A stretch of 31,840 nucleotides of DNA, from contig CALLJT010000007.1 in NCBI GenBank assembly GCA_938050265.1, forward strand, positions 1 through 31,840, read 5' to 3'. Position numbers and translations under genes: made by a program. Below, piece after piece: positions 7,368 through 14,873 of this stretch. How positions within the stretch are numbered: position 1 is the first letter of the stretch; each line of letters starts with the position of its first letter. Source of the DNA: Candidatus Saccharimonadia bacterium. GTDB lineage: Bacteria; Patescibacteriota; Saccharimonadia; Saccharimonadales; SZUA-47. The notes beneath the pieces were generated by a model, which made no database searches, had not been told where the DNA came from, and was given only the letters and a program-made list of their open reading frames with translations.

Positions 7368-7907
7368 GTGAATGCACTACACTTAAACCTTGACCTACCG
7401 ACAGGCGTCACCCTTCATGGACACAATGGGAACGGTCCTTATCTAATCGAACTCCCTTCTGAAGTTCCCTATCCTGAACAAGAACACAAGCTTTTTCTGC
7501 AGCGTACCAATGAATCAAATTACCTCACGATTCCTTCTAATTCCATAGGCCTTGGTCATATACTTAATGAAGCCGAAAATAATCTTACCCAACCAGGAAG
7601 CAAGCCAACCGCTACAGATCTTATTCACACAGTGTTTAGCAACTTAAAGACAAGTTTAAACGATCTAATGACTAGCGATGGTTTACTGCCGACGGCTCTC
7701 GGTTATACACAGATTGCTGTCGAAAAATCCAACTTCAATCCCTTCTTGTTGCCACCAGTTGAACTAATCGAAACACCGCCACAGACAGAAGGTGCAGTCA
7801 ATCAGCTCATGACAACTATCGGAGGATCCCTTCTGCAAGCAGCACAAGAAAGCGGTCAGCATATGCTGGGTGAAAGCGTTACACGTATATTGAATAGAGT
7901 ACAATGA
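7368..7907 (+). CDS. Hypothetical protein, 179 aa, paired with a kinase-like gene
   Basis: Not recognised. Soluble, no signal peptide or membrane segment. The N-terminal half looks beta-rich (LHLNLDLPTGVTLHGHNG, PYLIELPSEVPYPE) and the C-terminal half helical. GTG start: an ATG overlapping it by one base runs straight into TGA, so GTG 6 bases after TATAAT is the best start. Its stop overlaps the next start (ATGA at 7904-7907), so the two proteins are probably made together in balanced amounts. It could be a substrate, regulator or partner of the kinase-like protein. The base composition is A/T-richer than the neighbouring groE genes. Confidence 0.75.
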   Translation: MNALHLNLDLPTGVTLHGHNGNGPYLIELPSEVPYPEQEHKLFLQRTNESNYLTIPSNSIGLGHILNEAENNLTQPGSKPTATDLIHTVFSNLKTSLNDLMTSDGLLPTALGYTQIAVEKSNFNPFLLPPVELIETPPQTEGAVNQLMTTIGGSLLQAAQESGQHMLGESVTRILNRVQ

Positions 7908-8656
7908 AAAACAAACGACACAGCACTCCTGACGACGCGGAATCAATATTCAGCAACCATTACAAATCATTTGTACCACTGCCTGGTCACCAACTAGGCG
8001 CCACCGACTCAGCTCATGGAGTCTTCTTTGGTAGGGCAGGCAAGCACACTGTAGCGATAAAACCATTTAGCGGAGAAGATGCTCTTGCAAGTGCTGAACA
8101 CGAATACGGCATGCTGGAAACGGTTCGAAACCTAGGGTTTCAAACACTAAAGCCCATGCGAGTCGTCAACACTGCGAACGCACTAGCTTTTCTGCTTACA
8201 GAATACCAAGAAAACCTTACTACCCTGTCAACTGTACTGCCACGAGACAATCACTCCACGACTAAGTTGCTGCAAACCGCTTCTAAACATCTTGGGGAGA
8301 TTCATGCTGCTCACGTTACACACGGCGATGCTCAAACAAAAAACCATGGAATAGACTCTACCGAAAAGCCCATGCTATTCGACTTTGAAAGAGGTGGCAG
8401 CGACACAATTGGTCACGTAAGAAGTGACCCCTATGCTCATGACATGCGATCTTTGATGCAGTCACTTGCATACGCAAGGTATGGAGGCCCACATGTGGAA
8501 ACTGCAGCAGAAAGGGTCTTTGAAGATGTTGTGGAGCCCTACGTTTCTAGCATAGGTAGTGAAACTTACAGCACAGGCCAAAAACCTATCGACGTTGGAA
8601 TAAACTCGATTGATTGTTTCGTGAATACAAGAAACCGTTTGATGACGCCAGACTAA
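7904..8656 (+). CDS. Kinase-like phosphotransferase (APH/protein-kinase fold)
   Basis: Small soluble kinase-fold protein, 250 aa. Residues expected for catalysis are visible in order: VAIK with Lys53; a helix-C glutamate in AEHEYGMLE (Glu65 or Glu67); the catalytic loop HGDAQTKN (140-147) with Asp142 and Asn147; the metal-binding DFE at 160-162; and a later DPYAHD (175-180) like the structural aspartate region. It is therefore probably an active phosphotransferase of the aminoglycoside phosphotransferase/RIO-like group. The substrate (small molecule or protein) cannot be told from sequence. It overlaps the preceding unknown gene by 4 bases (ATGA). The groES promoter starts 6 bases after its stop, so the stress operon is separate. 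Confidence 0.8.
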   Translation: MKNKRHSTPDDAESIFSNHYKSFVPLPGHQLGATDSAHGVFFGRAGKHTVAIKPFSGEDALASAEHEYGMLETVRNLGFQTLKPMRVVNTANALAFLLTEYQENLTTLSTVLPRDNHSTTKLLQTASKHLGEIHAAHVTHGDAQTKNHGIDSTEKPMLFDFERGGSDTIGHVRSDPYAHDMRSLMQSLAYARYGGPHVETAAERVFEDVVEPYVSSIGSETYSTGQKPIDVGINSIDCFVNTRNRLMTPD

Positions 8657-8662
8657 AGCCTC

Positions 8663-8692
8663 TTGACCGAAGTGTTGGCAGTCGGGTACTAT
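8663..8692 (+). promoter_or_regulatory. groESL promoter
   Basis: TTGACC (8663-8668), 18-base spacer, TACTAT (8687-8692). The -10 box falls inside the CIRCE-like operator. It predicts a 5' leader of about 115-120 bases before groES, containing a small hairpin AGGAT...ATCCT (8757-8775). Confidence 0.7.
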
Positions 8693-8701
8693 GAGTGCTA
8701 G
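8675..8701 (+). promoter_or_regulatory. CIRCE-like operator (HrcA binding site)
   Basis: TTGGCAGTC (8675-8683), 9-base spacer, GAGTGCTAG (8693-8701). Against the known CIRCE consensus TTAGCACTC-N9-GAGTGCTAA the halves match 7 of 9 and 8 of 9 bases, with the exact spacer length. It covers the -10 box of the groESL promoter, the standard position for HrcA repression. No hrcA gene is in the window. Confidence 0.8.
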
Positions 8702-8817
8702 ATTACTAACGTTAAAAAATATCAATCAGCGAAAGCACGTAGCGATGTTCGGCTCAGGATGATTGTCTTATCCTAATCTGAAAATTGCTGCGCTCATGCT
8801 AGCACACAGGAGTATTT

Positions 8818-9087
8818 ATGAGCAAAAACTGCCCTATCACACCTCTAGCGGACTATGTCGTAGTCCAACAAGAAGAAGCTAAAACTAAAACTGCCAGTGG
8901 GCTCTACCTCCCAGACAGTGGGTCAGAGAAGCCAAAAATCGCGACAGTTCTCGCGGTCGGCCCGTCTGCAAAGGACGTTGTCGAAGGTGACCGAGTAGTG
9001 TTTGGTGGCTACAGCAACACCGACATCAAAATCGAAAACTTCGATTACATGATCGTCAAAAGTGAAAACATCTTCGCTAAACTCTGA
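8818..9087 (+). CDS. groES: Co-chaperonin GroES
   Basis: The 10-kDa co-chaperonin that caps the GroEL ring during ATP-driven protein folding in the cytoplasm. Length 89 aa, slightly shorter than the usual 94-97. Family text is clear: ITPLADYVVVQQEEAKTKTASGLYLPDS contains the first strand and the mobile loop that contacts GroEL, followed by KIATVLAVGP, VVEGDRVVFG and the C-terminal YMIVKSENIFAKL. A good Shine-Dalgarno AGGAG (8808-8812) lies 5 bases before the ATG, unlike the leaderless genes nearby. groEL follows after 45 bases, so they form the usual groESL operon, controlled by the CIRCE-like site upstream. Confidence 0.97.
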   Translation: MSKNCPITPLADYVVVQQEEAKTKTASGLYLPDSGSEKPKIATVLAVGPSAKDVVEGDRVVFGGYSNTDIKIENFDYMIVKSENIFAKL

Positions 9088-9132
9088 CGAGTCTGATACT
9101 AAGGGGTGAGAAATAAGAATTGAGGAGAACAC

Positions 9133-10788
9133 ATGTCAAAAAAAGTTTTTTATGATGAAGATGCCAGAAGAAGAGTACTCGGTGGAGCAGAAATACTCTA
9201 TAACGCCGTCAAAACGACCATGGGTCCAAAAGGCCGCAACGTAGTTATCAGCAAAAGTTTCGGTAGCCCGAGTGTCACTCATGACGGTGTAACGGTCGCA
9301 AAAGGCGTCGATATCGCTGACGTAGACGACGAAACACTTGGCTATAAAGTTGGTGCAGAGCTGATCAAAGAAGCTGCCAATAAAATGAACGACGTCGCCG
9401 GAGACGGTACAACAACCGTTACTGTACTGACGTATCACATCCTAAACGAAGCTAATAAACTCATCGCAGCAGGCCACAACCCGATGCTCCTCCGCAAAGG
9501 CCTCGAAGCGGCTGCGACAGGAGTTATCAAAGAGCTCGGTGGCATGTCTGAATCGATCTCAGGCAACAACGACCGCGTAGCAGAAGTGGCGACTATTAGT
9601 GCTGGTGATGCAGAGATCGGTGCGCTGATCGCTCGCGTCATGGACAAAGTCGGTAAAGACGGCATTGTCACCGTCGAAGAAGGCCAGAGCCTGGAGCTCG
9701 AGTCAGAGGTAGTAGAAGGATTCACGTTTGACCGAGGATTTGTCAGTCCGTACATGGTAACGGACGCGACACGACTGGAAGCGGCATTCGACCGGCCAGC
9801 GATCGTCATCACAGACAAAAAAATCAGCAACATTGCTGAAATTTCACCGCTCATGGAGCAAATCGCACAGTCTGGCAAAAAAGACATGGTGCTTATCGCT
9901 GAAGACGTTGAGGGCGAAGCTCTCACTATGCTCGTACTCAACAAGCTCAAAGGTGCTTTTAACACCGTAGCTGTCAAAGCTCCATCGTTTGGCGACCGCA
10001 AAAAAGACATCCTAAACGACATCGCCGTGCTAACAGGTGCTGAAGTTATCAGCGAAGACCAAGGCCACAGTTTTGATGCGGTAGATATGAGTATGGTGGG
10101 TACTGCACGAAAAGTTATCGTCGACAAAGACAATACGACAATCATCGAAGGTGGCGGTAATGCAGCAGATGTACATGCACGCGTGTCGCAAATCGGCCTA
10201 CAAGAAGATACCTCTACCAGCGACTACGAACGTGGCGAGCTGGAAAAGCGGCGCGCAGCGCTGTCCGGTAAAGTTGCCGTGATCAAGGTAGGTGGAGCCT
10301 CAGAAACAGAGATCGAAGAGAAAAAATACCGTGTAGACGACGCTGTTGCAGCTGTTAAAGCGGCACTCAACGAAGGTGTCGTGCCTGGTGGTGGCGTGAC
10401 GCTCATTAACCTGGCTGCGACCATTAAACCGCAAAAAGGTGAAACTGAAAATGCCGGTGCACAGCTACTTGCCCGTGCACTTGAACAGCCGTTCCGGATC
10501 CTGATGGAGAACTCCGGTGCAAATGCCGACGAATGGCTTCCGCAGGTCAAGAAAGCCAAGAAAGGCCAGGGTGTCGACGTCAACAACCCGACAAAACTCG
10601 TAGACATGAAATCGAGTGGTGTTGTAGACCCTGTCGCCGTCACAAGACAAGCCGTCGAAAGTTCGGCATCGATCGCTGGCACGAGCATGACCATGGGGGC
10701 GCTCGTCGTAGACGTACCAGAAAAAGCACCGTCCGGTCCTGACCCTGCAGCTATGGCTGGCATGGGCGGCATGGGCATGGGAATGTAG
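9133..10788 (+). CDS. groEL: Chaperonin GroEL
   Basis: 60-kDa chaperonin subunit forming the double-ring ATP-driven folding chamber with GroES. Full length, 551 aa. Visible motifs: KTTMGPKGRNVVI and THDGVTVAK in the equatorial domain, DVAGDGTTTVTVL (ATP binding), the apical domain from about 190 to 370, VKVGGASE, VPGGGVTL, and a C-terminal Gly-Met-rich tail (AAMAGMGGMGMGM). Shine-Dalgarno GAGGAG sits just before the ATG. Second gene of the CIRCE-controlled operon. No oddity seen; the long minus-strand open frames across it are shadows. Confidence 0.98.
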   Translation: MSKKVFYDEDARRRVLGGAEILYNAVKTTMGPKGRNVVISKSFGSPSVTHDGVTVAKGVDIADVDDETLGYKVGAELIKEAANKMNDVAGDGTTTVTVLTYHILNEANKLIAAGHNPMLLRKGLEAAATGVIKELGGMSESISGNNDRVAEVATISAGDAEIGALIARVMDKVGKDGIVTVEEGQSLELESEVVEGFTFDRGFVSPYMVTDATRLEAAFDRPAIVITDKKISNIAEISPLMEQIAQSGKKDMVLIAEDVEGEALTMLVLNKLKGAFNTVAVKAPSFGDRKKDILNDIAVLTGAEVISEDQGHSFDAVDMSMVGTARKVIVDKDNTTIIEGGGNAADVHARVSQIGLQEDTSTSDYERGELEKRRAALSGKVAVIKVGGASETEIEEKKYRVDDAVAAVKAALNEGVVPGGGVTLINLAATIKPQKGETENAGAQLLARALEQPFRILMENSGANADEWLPQVKKAKKGQGVDVNNPTKLVDMKSSGVVDPVAVTRQAVESSASIAGTSMTMGALVVDVPEKAPSGPDPAAMAGMGGMGMGM

Positions 10789-10882
10789 CGCATATAAACT
10801 AAGGAATTGGCTATATATGCTGCCATGCGCATCTCTAAACATGCTGGTTTTGTATTGAAATGGCTACATCTCTCTAATCTGC

Positions 10883-10911
10883 TTGCTTTTTGACTGTTTT
10901 TGTCGTACAAT
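10883..10911 (+). promoter_or_regulatory. Candidate promoter of the LPDTG protein gene
   Basis: TTGCTT (10883-10888), 17-base spacer, TACAAT (10906-10911). It gives a leader of about 45 bases with a Shine-Dalgarno (AAGGAG) before the ATG at 10964. The rest of the groEL-to-10964 gap holds only a weak AT-rich inverted repeat (GCATATA...TATATGC near 10793-10829) and no convincing terminator. Confidence 0.5.
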
Positions 10912-10963
10912 AAGCACAAATCATTGGGAAACTGGGTGGCTAATTGTAAGGAGCGTACCTGTT

Positions 10964-11542
10964 ATGGCGCTATTTGGGAACGAGAACAAGAAAACTATTG
11001 AAGAGCTTGAAAGCTACTATGCGAACAAGACGCAGCGAACCGGCATGGCCTGGGCGATGGCGTTTTTGAGCCTGCTCATAACTGTAGCTGTGCTTGCTGG
11101 ACTGTTTTTTGGCGGACGATGGCTCTACCGAGAGTTTGTAGGTAGCGGCCAAGACACAGCCCTCACTGACCCAAGTGGACAAAACGACGAAGAAGCAACA
11201 AACGAAGACACTGATACTGGGTTCGGTGATATAGGCCTGTCTCTTATTGACGAAGGTGACGGCTCAGAAGGTGTTGTGTCCGACGAAGCAGCTCAGACTT
11301 CAGACCCTAACAACGACAGGATCACTGCGACCACCAACCCGAACTCACCAGATGCCGCTCGGACAGGCACCGACAGCACTGCTGTAGCTGGCGCATCGAC
11401 GACAAACAGTGACGAAGAAGCTTCTAGCGCGACACCGACTGAACTCCCTGACACAGGAGCAGAGAGCGCGCTCATAATGATACCGACAGCTGTGTTCGTT
11501 ATGGCGTACCTCTATTCTCGTACTACGCATATGCGCGGCTAG
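10964..11542 (+). CDS. Membrane protein with C-terminal LPDTG sorting signal
   Basis: A 192-aa surface-protein candidate. Residues about 28-50 form a hydrophobic helix (MAWAMAFLSLLITVAVLAGL) after a short charged N-terminus. A Ser/Thr/Asp/Glu-rich linker of about 100 residues follows, then LPDTG (161-165), a hydrophobic stretch (ALIMIPTAVFVMAYLY) and a basic tail (RTTHMRG). That three-part C-terminus is the classical sortase sorting signal, and a sortase gene lies 3 kb away. The start is the ATG at 10964 with AAGGAG upstream; an upstream TTG would only add unconserved text. It has no recognisable folded domain, so it might act as a stalk or anchor. The N-terminal helix is not a typical cleavable signal peptide, which is odd for a sortase substrate. 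Confidence 0.75.
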   Translation: MALFGNENKKTIEELESYYANKTQRTGMAWAMAFLSLLITVAVLAGLFFGGRWLYREFVGSGQDTALTDPSGQNDEEATNEDTDTGFGDIGLSLIDEGDGSEGVVSDEAAQTSDPNNDRITATTNPNSPDAARTGTDSTAVAGASTTNSDEEASSATPTELPDTGAESALIMIPTAVFVMAYLYSRTTHMRG

Positions 11543-11565
11543 ATATATAGCCAACACGCATTTGA

Positions 11566-11607
11566 CCACCCAATAATTCACGCCTTGCTGCATGGATCAT
11601 TGGGTGG
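11566..11607. terminator. Hairpin between convergent genes
   Basis: CCACCCAAT (11566-11574) pairs with ATTGGGTGG (11599-11607) across a 24-base loop. It lies between two genes that converge on it. There is no T-run, so intrinsic termination is uncertain. Confidence 0.4.
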
Positions 11608-11630
11608 TTCAGCGTCTGTGCTGTATATGA

Positions 11631-12800
11631 CTATTCAGACGGAGGTTGTGAAAAATAGTTTACTTCGTTAACGATGTCGAGGAGCGCTTGAGCTCTCTGT
11701 TTATCATCAGGGATGGTTTTTGCTGCTTCTAACGCCTTGTCTAGAAGGGTGTGGTTGTCGTTTGCACGTATACGCATCATAGTGGTGCGGAATTCTTCCT
11801 GTGGTGATTGGTCGAGCGTGTCAGCGAGAGGCTCCAAGTGATCAAGCGCGTGCTGTTTTAGGTCCGCGAGCTTCTGTGGGTCTACTGCCGGTACAGACGA
11901 AACGGCAGCGGCTGCAACCGCAGGCGTGACTGTATCATCTTGTTGGGCAGGCTCAGATTCAGACTGTGGCTGCGGCTCTTCTGTTGCGGATATCTGTTCT
12001 TCAGCTCCAACAAACGATTCGGCATCTGCGTCGCCTGACACCTCCTGACCCTCTGGCTGCTGCTCGGTATCGGGCTGCGGCTCCGGATTTGGCTCTGGAC
12101 TTTGGTCGACACTTGAGTCTACTGCCGAGTCATCTGCTATTTCAGCTGCTTCTTCTGTCGGCGGTTCGACAGCAGGCTCTACGAAATTCGCTGGTGGGGC
12201 TGGTGGGGCAACTGGAGCAGACCCAGAAGGCTGAGGAGCTGGTTCATCTGCTGTGACTGGTGCTAACTCTACGCCGCTTGATGCTTCGTGCACCTGGATT
12301 CCAGGCACCGTGCTTGCGAGATCTGTTTTGACCGGCTCATCAGGGGTGGCACTGGTAAGTGGTTGCGGGATTGCTGCTTCTTCAACTTCTGCGGCGACAT
12401 CTGGTGTCGCTTCTTCAGCTACCGCATCCGTAGGTGCAGGTGTGTCGCTGTCATGTGGCGTCTGGTCATCTGCTACCGGGGCTGCGACTGACTGGATCGC
12501 TGGTGGGGCAGTCTGTGCTGGTTCGCTAGCGTTACTTGCAGTAACTGATGTTGGAGCGGCACTGTCACTTGATATAAACGCTCCTGATTGTGCAGCACCC
12601 ACCGAAGGGTCATCGGTTACTGTTTTGGCAACTTCTGTACGGTCATGGGCCGCGAGTGCCTCTTTGACTTGTTTTTCTACCTCTGTCACAGCTGCACCGG
12701 ACCCCGGCTTGAAATCGCCTGTTGATACGTTGTCCAGCATAGACGGATTCTGGACTGTTGCTGGCCCGACTGTTGCCTGATTGCTTTTAATGCCAAACAC
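11631..12800 (-). CDS. Pro/Glu/Ala-rich protein with a conserved-looking helical C-terminus
   Basis: Unnamed protein of 389 aa. Residues about 30-300 are low-complexity, rich in Pro, Glu, Ala, Ser, Thr and Gln, and very probably disordered. The last ~85 residues (DPQKLADLKQHALDHLEPLA... to DKQRAQALLDIVNEVNYF) are a clean helical domain; I recall similar C-termini in other Saccharibacteria hypothetical proteins. No signal peptide or membrane helix. The start is GTG at 12800 (MFGIKSNQ), with AAGGTGG about 9 bases upstream as Shine-Dalgarno. A perfect inverted repeat lies upstream at 12833-12853. Function unknown; a scaffold or tether binding partners through its tail is one possibility. Confidence 0.75.
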   Translation of the reverse strand: MFGIKSNQATVGPATVQNPSMLDNVSTGDFKPGSGAAVTEVEKQVKEALAAHDRTEVAKTVTDDPSVGAAQSGAFISSDSAAPTSVTASNASEPAQTAPPAIQSVAAPVADDQTPHDSDTPAPTDAVAEEATPDVAAEVEEAAIPQPLTSATPDEPVKTDLASTVPGIQVHEASSGVELAPVTADEPAPQPSGSAPVAPPAPPANFVEPAVEPPTEEAAEIADDSAVDSSVDQSPEPNPEPQPDTEQQPEGQEVSGDADAESFVGAEEQISATEEPQPQSESEPAQQDDTVTPAVAAAAVSSVPAVDPQKLADLKQHALDHLEPLADTLDQSPQEEFRTTMMRIRANDNHTLLDKALEAAKTIPDDKQRAQALLDIVNEVNYFSQPPSE

Positions 12801-12832
12801 TGTATGATCCCACCTTCTTTTTACTCTGCCTA

Positions 12833-12853
12833 CACTATGCAGTGTACATAGTG
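12833..12853. promoter_or_regulatory. Inverted repeat upstream of the Pro/Glu-rich gene
   Basis: CACTATG (12833-12839), 7-base spacer, CATAGTG (12847-12853): a perfect dyad in the divergent intergenic region, about 33 bases from the GTG start. A candidate operator; no regulator can be named. Confidence 0.4.
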
Positions 12854-12919
12854 ATTATGTATACATTCTATACGGTTCGTCGTATTTTTCCAACGCTGCA
12901 ACCACAAAACAACAAAATC

Positions 12920-12948
12920 TTGCGAGATACAGGCTGATAGTTGATACT
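12920..12948 (+). promoter_or_regulatory. Promoter of the SIS isomerase gene
   Basis: TTGCGA (12920-12925), 17-base spacer, GATACT (12943-12948), then 8 bases to the ATG at 12957. No Shine-Dalgarno, consistent with a leaderless mRNA. Confidence 0.5.
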
Positions 12949-12956
12949 TGTCCTAT

Positions 12957-14000
12957 ATGCTTGATGACCTAAAATACATCCACTCCCGAGACAAACACGA
13001 CGCCCTCGGTGCTGCAGGGCGCCAAATCGACCAGCTTAGCTATGTGCACGAGCTTGTTCACGCAAATGCTATTGACGTAAGCGACATCGAAAACATTGTG
13101 TTTTCCGGGATTGGCGGCTCAGGGCTTGTCGCCTTCATGAGTCTCACATGGCCTGCCTACACGCTACCGTTTGAAATATGGCGACGCTACGGCGCACCGT
13201 CGTATATCTCTAAAAAAACACTGCTCGTTGCGTTCAGCGTATCCGGCAATACAGAAGAAACACTGTCGGCTGTGAAAGCCGCCGAAGCAGCGAACTCAAA
13301 AATCATCGTTATCGCCTGCGGAGGGCAACTTATCGAACGGGCCCAAGCTCAAGGCTACCCGCACATCGTTATGCCTACGTCAGACCAGCCGCGACTTACG
13401 ACCTGGAGTGGGCTCACTGCGCTCGTGCAGTGCATGTCGTCTCTTGGCCTCACGCAGACCACTACTCCTGACGCCAGTCATGCGCTTGCAGGCCTATCCG
13501 AAGCGCTTACTCGTGCCACAAACGAATGGCAACCCGATGTACCAACTGCGAAAAACCCAGCCAAACAGCTCGCGCAGGAGCTCGTTGGAACAAGCCCGGT
13601 AATCTACGCTGGTGCGCTCATGTCCCCGGCGGCATATAAATGGAAGATATCCTGCAATGAAGCGGCAAAAAACATCGCATGGACAGGGGAGATACCAGAA
13701 TTTAGCCATAACGAGTTTACGGGGTGGACACACAGTCCAGTTGAACGACCGTATTCTGTCGTCGAACTCCGCAGCTCGTTTGAGCACCCTCGTGTTGCGA
13801 GACGGTTCGAAGTCACGCAAACACTGCTCAGCGGCAAAAGGCCTCACCCGCTGACGGTAGACGCGTGTGGAGATTCAGCACTAGAACACATGGTATACCT
13901 CAGTATATTTGGTGATTTTGTCACGATATACCTCGCCATCCTCAACGGCGTAGACCCGACAGAGCTCGACACAGTCACGAAGTTTAAATCACAACTGTAG
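12957..14000 (+). CDS. Bifunctional phosphoglucose/phosphomannose isomerase-type SIS protein
   Basis: Sugar-phosphate isomerase of the PGI/PMI group, expected to interconvert fructose-6-phosphate with glucose- or mannose-6-phosphate in the cytoplasm. Length 347 aa, typical. Visible motifs: FSGIGGSGL and FSVSGNTEETLSA (sugar-phosphate-binding SIS loops), a second SIS-like half, and the active-site stretch NEAAKNIAWTGEIPEFSHNE with the expected Glu and His, ending in the family-typical TELDTVTKFKSQL. The start was moved from a TTG (12948) to the ATG at 12957, because the TTG lies inside the -10 box and the ATG is 8 bases beyond it. It is the only central-metabolism enzyme in the window and stands as a single transcription unit. 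Confidence 0.85.
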   Translation: MLDDLKYIHSRDKHDALGAAGRQIDQLSYVHELVHANAIDVSDIENIVFSGIGGSGLVAFMSLTWPAYTLPFEIWRRYGAPSYISKKTLLVAFSVSGNTEETLSAVKAAEAANSKIIVIACGGQLIERAQAQGYPHIVMPTSDQPRLTTWSGLTALVQCMSSLGLTQTTTPDASHALAGLSEALTRATNEWQPDVPTAKNPAKQLAQELVGTSPVIYAGALMSPAAYKWKISCNEAAKNIAWTGEIPEFSHNEFTGWTHSPVERPYSVVELRSSFEHPRVARRFEVTQTLLSGKRPHPLTVDACGDSALEHMVYLSIFGDFVTIYLAILNGVDPTELDTVTKFKSQL

Positions 14001-14038
14001 ATTATCTGTGTGTGCTGTAAGTCGCCTGTGGAGCGCTA

Positions 14039-14176
14039 CTAAAACGTGTTGACGAAGTTCGAAGAGTATTGGTTTTTTGTCCAGAATATAAACCATACAG
14101 AAAACGCCAGAAGCGCAAGGAGAATGACCGTACGTTGTGTCTCGGTTATGCGCCAGTTGCGTAGTTTTCTCAGCAT
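14039..14176 (-). CDS. Small single-pass membrane protein, 45 aa
   Basis: A short frame on the minus strand, starting with ATG at 14176 and ending in TAG at 14039-14041. It encodes a basic N-terminus (MLRKLRNWRITETQR), one hydrophobic helix at about 16-32 (TVILLALLAFSVWFIFW) and a polar tail. A GAGG-type Shine-Dalgarno lies 5-6 bases before the ATG. It begins 31 bases after the sortase stop on the same strand, so it is probably cotranscribed and could be a small partner of the sortase or the membrane. The charge pattern (positive-inside) and the clean helix argue for a real gene, but homologues were not checked. Confidence 0.55.
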   Translation of the reverse strand: MLRKLRNWRITETQRTVILLALLAFSVWFIFWTKNQYSSNFVNTF

Positions 14177-14207
14177 GATGTCCTCGCTCTTTTTTGTCCG
14201 TTATGTT

Positions 14208-14816
14208 TTATGTGCCTTGCGGCTGCGGTTCGACTGGTTTCGCTATCACCACAAGCCGGTCTTTCGCCGTCCATACGGGGTGACATGTATATATCGTCAA
14301 TCGTTTCTCTGCCGTTGGTGCTTCGATTTCAATCGCCGTTGCGTCGACGACTTTTGTTTCTGTGACCTCGTACAGCATCTCTTCACCCTCCCAGTAGAGC
14401 GCGAGCTTCTGACCTGTTAGGACTTTATCCAGGTGATAAAACGTCGATACGTCGTTGCCGAAAAACCGGTGTCCGACGATCACAGTGTTGTTGTCGTCCG
14501 TTGGAACGGCGGTGTTAGGCCGCCTCCACGTGCCACCGTCGTTAATCGTCCAGATATTTGCACCCTCTAAAATAGGCTCATTAACCTGGATGCTCGGGAT
14601 AACGATCCTGTTTTCTTGTGGGGGGGGAGCTACCTCTTCGGAGACGGTTGCCCCGACCTCTTCTGCAAGCTCTCCGGCATAGGGAGCAGATGCCTCTGGG
14701 GACTTATCGCGTATCTGATAGGTGATCTGCGGCAAAAGCGGGGTAATAGTAATGTAGATGCCCAGTCCGACCACAACAAATGTCAGCAGATTATTAAAAA
14801 TTCGAAGTTTGTTCAT
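14208..14816 (-). CDS. Sortase (class D/E-like), membrane anchored
   Basis: Cysteine transpeptidase that cleaves an LPxTG-type signal and joins the protein to the cell envelope outside the membrane. 202 aa from the chosen start. N-terminal membrane anchor at about 10-28; a Pro/Glu-rich linker; then the sortase domain from about 68. Catalytic triad visible: His116 in TVIVGHRFFG, Cys178 in LTIYTCHPVW and Arg187 in KDRLVVIAKP. The ATG at 14816 was preferred over an upstream start at 14846 because it lies 9 bases after TATACT and leaves a typical anchor. A probable substrate, the LPDTG protein, is at 10964-11542. A 45-aa membrane protein follows on the same strand. The exact class is uncertain. 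Confidence 0.9.
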   Translation of the reverse strand: MNKLRIFNNLLTFVVVGLGIYITITPLLPQITYQIRDKSPEASAPYAGELAEEVGATVSEEVAPPPQENRIVIPSIQVNEPILEGANIWTINDGGTWRRPNTAVPTDDNNTVIVGHRFFGNDVSTFYHLDKVLTGQKLALYWEGEEMLYEVTETKVVDATAIEIEAPTAEKRLTIYTCHPVWTAKDRLVVIAKPVEPQPQGT

Positions 14817-14825
14817 ACCGTTAGC

Positions 14826-14831
14826 AGTATA
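14826..14831 (-). promoter_or_regulatory. -10 box of the sortase gene
   Basis: Minus-strand TATACT, 9 bases before the ATG at 14816. It lies between the permease stop and the sortase, so the sortase can be transcribed independently of the ABC genes. The -35 is weak. Confidence 0.45.
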
Positions 14832-14873
14832 CCATCTAGCACACATACCCGAAACAAGACCAATGCATCTGGG

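Noticed and set aside
9435..10145. 236-aa minus-strand open frame across groEL, with others at 9136-9438 and 10224-10919
   Set aside because: Antisense shadows of groEL codon structure; Ser/Thr/Arg-biased text, no ribosome binding site, no family resemblance.
10883..10963. Upstream extension of the LPDTG protein from a TTG
   Set aside because: It overlaps the promoter region, and the ATG at 10964 has a proper AAGGAG site.
12253..12780. 175-aa plus-strand open frame opposite the Pro/Glu-rich gene
   Set aside because: Low-complexity Ser/Ala/Gly text that is the complement of Pro/Glu/Ala codons; the minus-strand gene has the start signals and a conserved-looking tail.
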